Assembly (NCBI GenBank): GCA_019752375.1
Contig: JAIEMG010000056.1
Span: 1-39,186 of the forward strand
Direction of reading: 5' to 3'
DNA from: Gemmataceae bacterium
Lineage (GTDB): Bacteria > Planctomycetota > Planctomycetia > Gemmatales > Gemmataceae
Length of the DNA stretch: 39,186 bases
In this document: positions 37,801 through 39,186 of the stretch, in pieces
Position numbering within the stretch: position 1 is the stretch's first letter
How the letters are laid out: each line of letters opens with the position of its first letter
Translations under genes and position numbers: made by a program
The notes under the pieces: model-generated
The model's input: the letters and a program-made list of their open reading frames with translations, nothing else
Databases searched by the model: none
What the model was told of the DNA's origin: nothing

Positions 37801-38980
37801 TCGGTGGCTTGACCTCGGGCCAGGTTTCCGTCGGTTTCGACCAGAGGAGCAGGTAGGCGGCAATGTCGCGCGCCGCTTCGGGCGTGACCGGCAAGCGCGG
37901 CATCCGGCCGTCGGGATAGCGGGCATGCGGATTGCCCAGGAATGCCGCGATGTCCGCCGCGCTCATGCGGTCGCCCAGCCCCGAGAGCGGAATGCGATCC
38001 AGGTCGGCCTGATCGGCGCGGTCGACATCGGGCACCTGATGGCAGGCGGTGCAGCCGATGCTGACAAACGCCAATCGCCCATTGCGGTGATTGCCCGACG
38101 GTCCCGCCTTGGCTTCGCCCTTGACTGGACCCATCAAGTGCTCGGTGACGATCCAGCGCTCGACGAAGCCGGCGCGATCGGCCGAGAATAGGGCCGGCAT
38201 GCGAGCGCCGCCGCGATGCTTGGCCGGATCTCCCAACCATTCCAGCAGCCACGCGCGGTTGACGCGGCGATCCACGTCGGCCAACGACGGCCCCGGCGGC
38301 GGTTCGCTCACGCCAGGAAACGCACCGCCATGGCACCGGGCACAGCCGAGCTTCGCGACCGCCGTGCGGCCCTGTGCCGTCAGCTCGTCCTGCTTCCACG
38401 CTTGGGGAACCTCCGCGGCGACGTGCTTCAGTTGCCACGCCGGCAACGGTTCGCGGGCAAAGCTCGGCCCTTCCCACTGAATCTGCAATCGCGCCGGCAC
38501 CTGGGCGAGCGACCGATACTGAATCTTGATGCGATAAAGCCCCAGCGGCCGATCGAGCTTTTCCTTGGGCCCGACGCGTGCCGTGTCCGATTCGCCACGG
38601 CCTTGCAGCACGGTGACGCCATCGACCTCCATCGTCACCTCGCCGCCCACCAGGGCGCTGAACGAGACTGGTGCCGTCTCTTTCAGGAACAGGACGCCAG
38701 TCCAGGTGACTTCGAACGGTCCGGCCGGCAAGCGCGGATGCGGACTGCCATGTCCGAGGGTGAACGCCGGCTTCGCATCGATGCGATGCAGCACCGCATC
38801 CTTGTCGGCCGGGGAACGATAGACGGCGAGGAGGCCGGGACGCAAGTCCTCCAGCTCGACGTCGAGGGGACCGGCCTTCTTTTCCTGGGCGGTGGTCAGC
38901 GGCGCATGGCGGATGCTGATGGCGAGGGCCACGGACATCGTCAGGAGGACGGCGGCGATTCGGTGGGAGGATCGCGACAT
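34832..38980 (-). CDS. Five-haem protein with sorbosone dehydrogenase-like beta-propeller
   Basis: A 1382-residue exported protein with a signal anchor (IAAVLLTMSVALAISI). A PA14-like beta domain (FEVTWTGVLFLKETAPVSFS and TMEVDGVTVLQ, ~80-190) is followed by five CxxCH haem motifs: CARCH (~213), CTACH (~309), CMECH (~423), CVRCH (~493) and CVSCH (~615). After a middle region, the last ~450 residues hold a propeller of the sorbosone/PQQ-glucose dehydrogenase type: MPGALAVHPRDGRVFVASMK, GFRNPLGWCNGPDGEVFYTDNQG, FGGAIVRANVEKVNGEYQG, GPVTLAFDPKGRLFVGGI. This suggests an electron-transfer oxidoreductase outside the inner membrane, probably for sugars. The ATG at 38980 begins the signal anchor; the open frame extends further upstream only through a repeat. 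Confidence 0.88.
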   Translation of the reverse strand: MSRSSHRIAAVLLTMSVALAISIRHAPLTTAQEKKAGPLDVELEDLRPGLLAVYRSPADKDAVLHRIDAKPAFTLGHGSPHPRLPAGPFEVTWTGVLFLKETAPVSFSALVGGEVTMEVDGVTVLQGRGESDTARVGPKEKLDRPLGLYRIKIQYRSLAQVPARLQIQWEGPSFAREPLPAWQLKHVAAEVPQAWKQDELTAQGRTAVAKLGCARCHGGAFPGVSEPPPGPSLADVDRRVNRAWLLEWLGDPAKHRGGARMPALFSADRAGFVERWIVTEHLMGPVKGEAKAGPSGNHRNGRLAFVSIGCTACHQVPDVDRADQADLDRIPLSGLGDRMSAADIAAFLGNPHARYPDGRMPRLPVTPEAARDIAAYLLLWSKPTETWPEVKPPTAEEINAAAKRLGVRNQAAAATALLRGKGCMECHSGLGATQAADVPIKDDTRGCLSGKTLPRFTIDVPTHKAIVAYCAVTAREKHSSPFESRRRLVERSGCVRCHQRDSDRPPPLEEVGSKLGGAHLQELPFQRTPKLTAPHQKYTRAYLVRAVREGVSGLRPARYSYRMPAFGHDAEALVQSLAEQDGELPAEAEPPPRPPVDPTLGTLSGPSLVGFTGYSCVSCHVWNGQMLSEADPGAVGPDLTKVKGRIRRDWFERFLEDPARSHPGTPMPAIFQRGKPATVRHILDGDAVKQKEALWDYFVLGKEAPSPKPPPPLPVMVPTDGPVVAQIPIRLPENAGTVESVCVLFGSDDLLIYDIATSAPHSFYTGAQVLRNVQGRLRSYSAVGARLNLSVSPSLHLVGGDKPETETGRILHGYDRLADGVRIRSRVEFASGMVEIVDSLRLARDGTKRRFLRELHFSGVPQGRKLEVRSQVPDGLPVDVVPQVGDAKGNSEDKVFVTVLTPDKDRNAVATIRQDLPPAKAAPVVERTPVTDFGNPEGSLERPGYRAIAYPRPKTLAGDDLVMPGALAVHPRDGRVFVASMKIGEIFVLNDPKDDGKDARFDNYARGLFQEAYSMRAEDDGLYVLHRRNLTKITETKGVADRFERVFALPHGVADTYDYGYGLVRDKSGHFVVSYAPYANTSLPGSGSLVRLVPGEKPKELAYGFRNPLGWCNGPDGEVFYTDNQGEWVATNKLCHVVEGRYYGYPNQAQKQHMSKPFGKPAVWVPYGWARSINGVTYDNTGGKFGPFAGQFFMAELMFGGAIVRANVEKVNGEYQGACFPFWGKGLMGPVTLAFDPKGRLFVGGITEPGWMAQPDRGALFRIDYTGQTPFEMQSIHIRPRGFKIVFTTPVSPETARDIAAYHIEHYRYEYTGAYGSPELDRARVAIEKVRVAADGRSVEVTTAPLVKDRVYLVTPKGVRSAKGETPVHPTGAYTVNEVPKE

Positions 38981-39025
38981 TTGTATGGCACCTCGTGTGC
39001 GAGTGGACGACAAGGTTGCAGACGA

Positions 39026-39107
39026 AGAGTCTGTCCGAAAAGGGGACGGGCACCGTTGCCGGAACGGCCCGGAGGGTGCTGCGCACAACGGTGCCTGACC
39101 TGCTTTG
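39026..39107. repeat. Family E palindrome, copy in reverse orientation
   Basis: Matches the reverse complement of 24254-24346, with several changes and an imperfect right arm. It lies 45 bases upstream of the five-haem protein gene. Confidence 0.8.
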
Positions 39108-39127
39108 TAGAAAACCCCGAAATCCTC

Positions 39128-39186
39128 GGGCGAGCCGGGAGCGTGAGCGACCGGAGTTCTACGAGACCTTGAAAAACTCCGGTCGC
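39128..39186. repeat. Family F palindrome, copy 2, cut by window end
   Basis: GGGCGAGCCGGGAGCGTGAG then CGACCGGAGTT matches the left arm at 22217-22250, and the window ends with CTCCGGTCGC, the start of the right arm. The remainder should read TCACGCTCCCGG beyond the edge. Confidence 0.75.

Overview
The window looks like chromosomal DNA of a planctomycete, most likely of the Gemmata/Zavarzinella type (Gemmatales). The base composition is GC-rich throughout. The gene content is typical of that phylum: a PSCyt1-DUF1549-DUF1553 cytochrome protein paired with a DUF1501 protein, a large multihaem protein ending in a sorbosone-dehydrogenase-like propeller, a secreted sulfatase, a DUF1573 protein, an ECF sigma factor overlapping a FecR-type membrane partner, a leucine-rich-repeat membrane protein, and mraZ-rsmH with no ftsZ-type genes. 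No tRNA, rRNA or CRISPR array was seen.

Layout. 1-4.1 kb: a B12-binding-type radical SAM protein, three very small membrane proteins and a short UvrC. 4.1-8.6 kb: a secreted DUF1508 protein, a class 3 lipase, an LRR membrane protein, a PilZ-like protein, a TPR protein, an FHA protein and a small unknown. 8.8-12.1 kb: a MoxR ATPase that ends early, an M24-peptidase-like protein without its metal ligands, an NAD-dependent epimerase and a tiny convergent ORF. 12.5-17.3 kb: a sulfatase and a convergent trehalose synthase-maltokinase fusion. 17.8-24.0 kb: a DUF1573 protein, then mraZ behind a promoter and a three-box MraZ operator, then rsmH, then two membrane-anchored proline-rich proteins. 25.0-28.5 kb: a radical SAM/SPASM-like protein, the FecR-like protein and its ECF sigma factor. 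28.6-33.6 kb: the PSCyt1-DUF1549-DUF1553 gene, a REP-associated tyrosine transposase (RAYT) with its REP hairpins, and the DUF1501 gene. 34.0-34.7 kb: an overlapping pair resembling a toxin-antitoxin module. 34.8-39.0 kb: a five-haem 1382-residue protein.

The most unusual gene is at 20759-22204. Its last ~125 residues align along their whole length with the MraZ encoded two genes upstream, but they sit behind a single N-terminal membrane segment and a long proline-rich linker, and both MraZ DNA-binding signatures (DxKxR and DxxGR) are lost. An apparently extracytoplasmic MraZ-fold protein, in the place where ftsL normally follows rsmH, beside a LysM-like wall protein, is the best candidate here for an undescribed system.

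The second theme is a dense population of dispersed palindromic elements, at least seven families. Several sit exactly at stop codons. One family is a ~122-bp MITE-like element found twice, both times in the same orientation directly after a TAA stop. Another is the REP set of the RAYT, including a 41-bp tandem array upstream of it and a copy that encodes its C-terminus.
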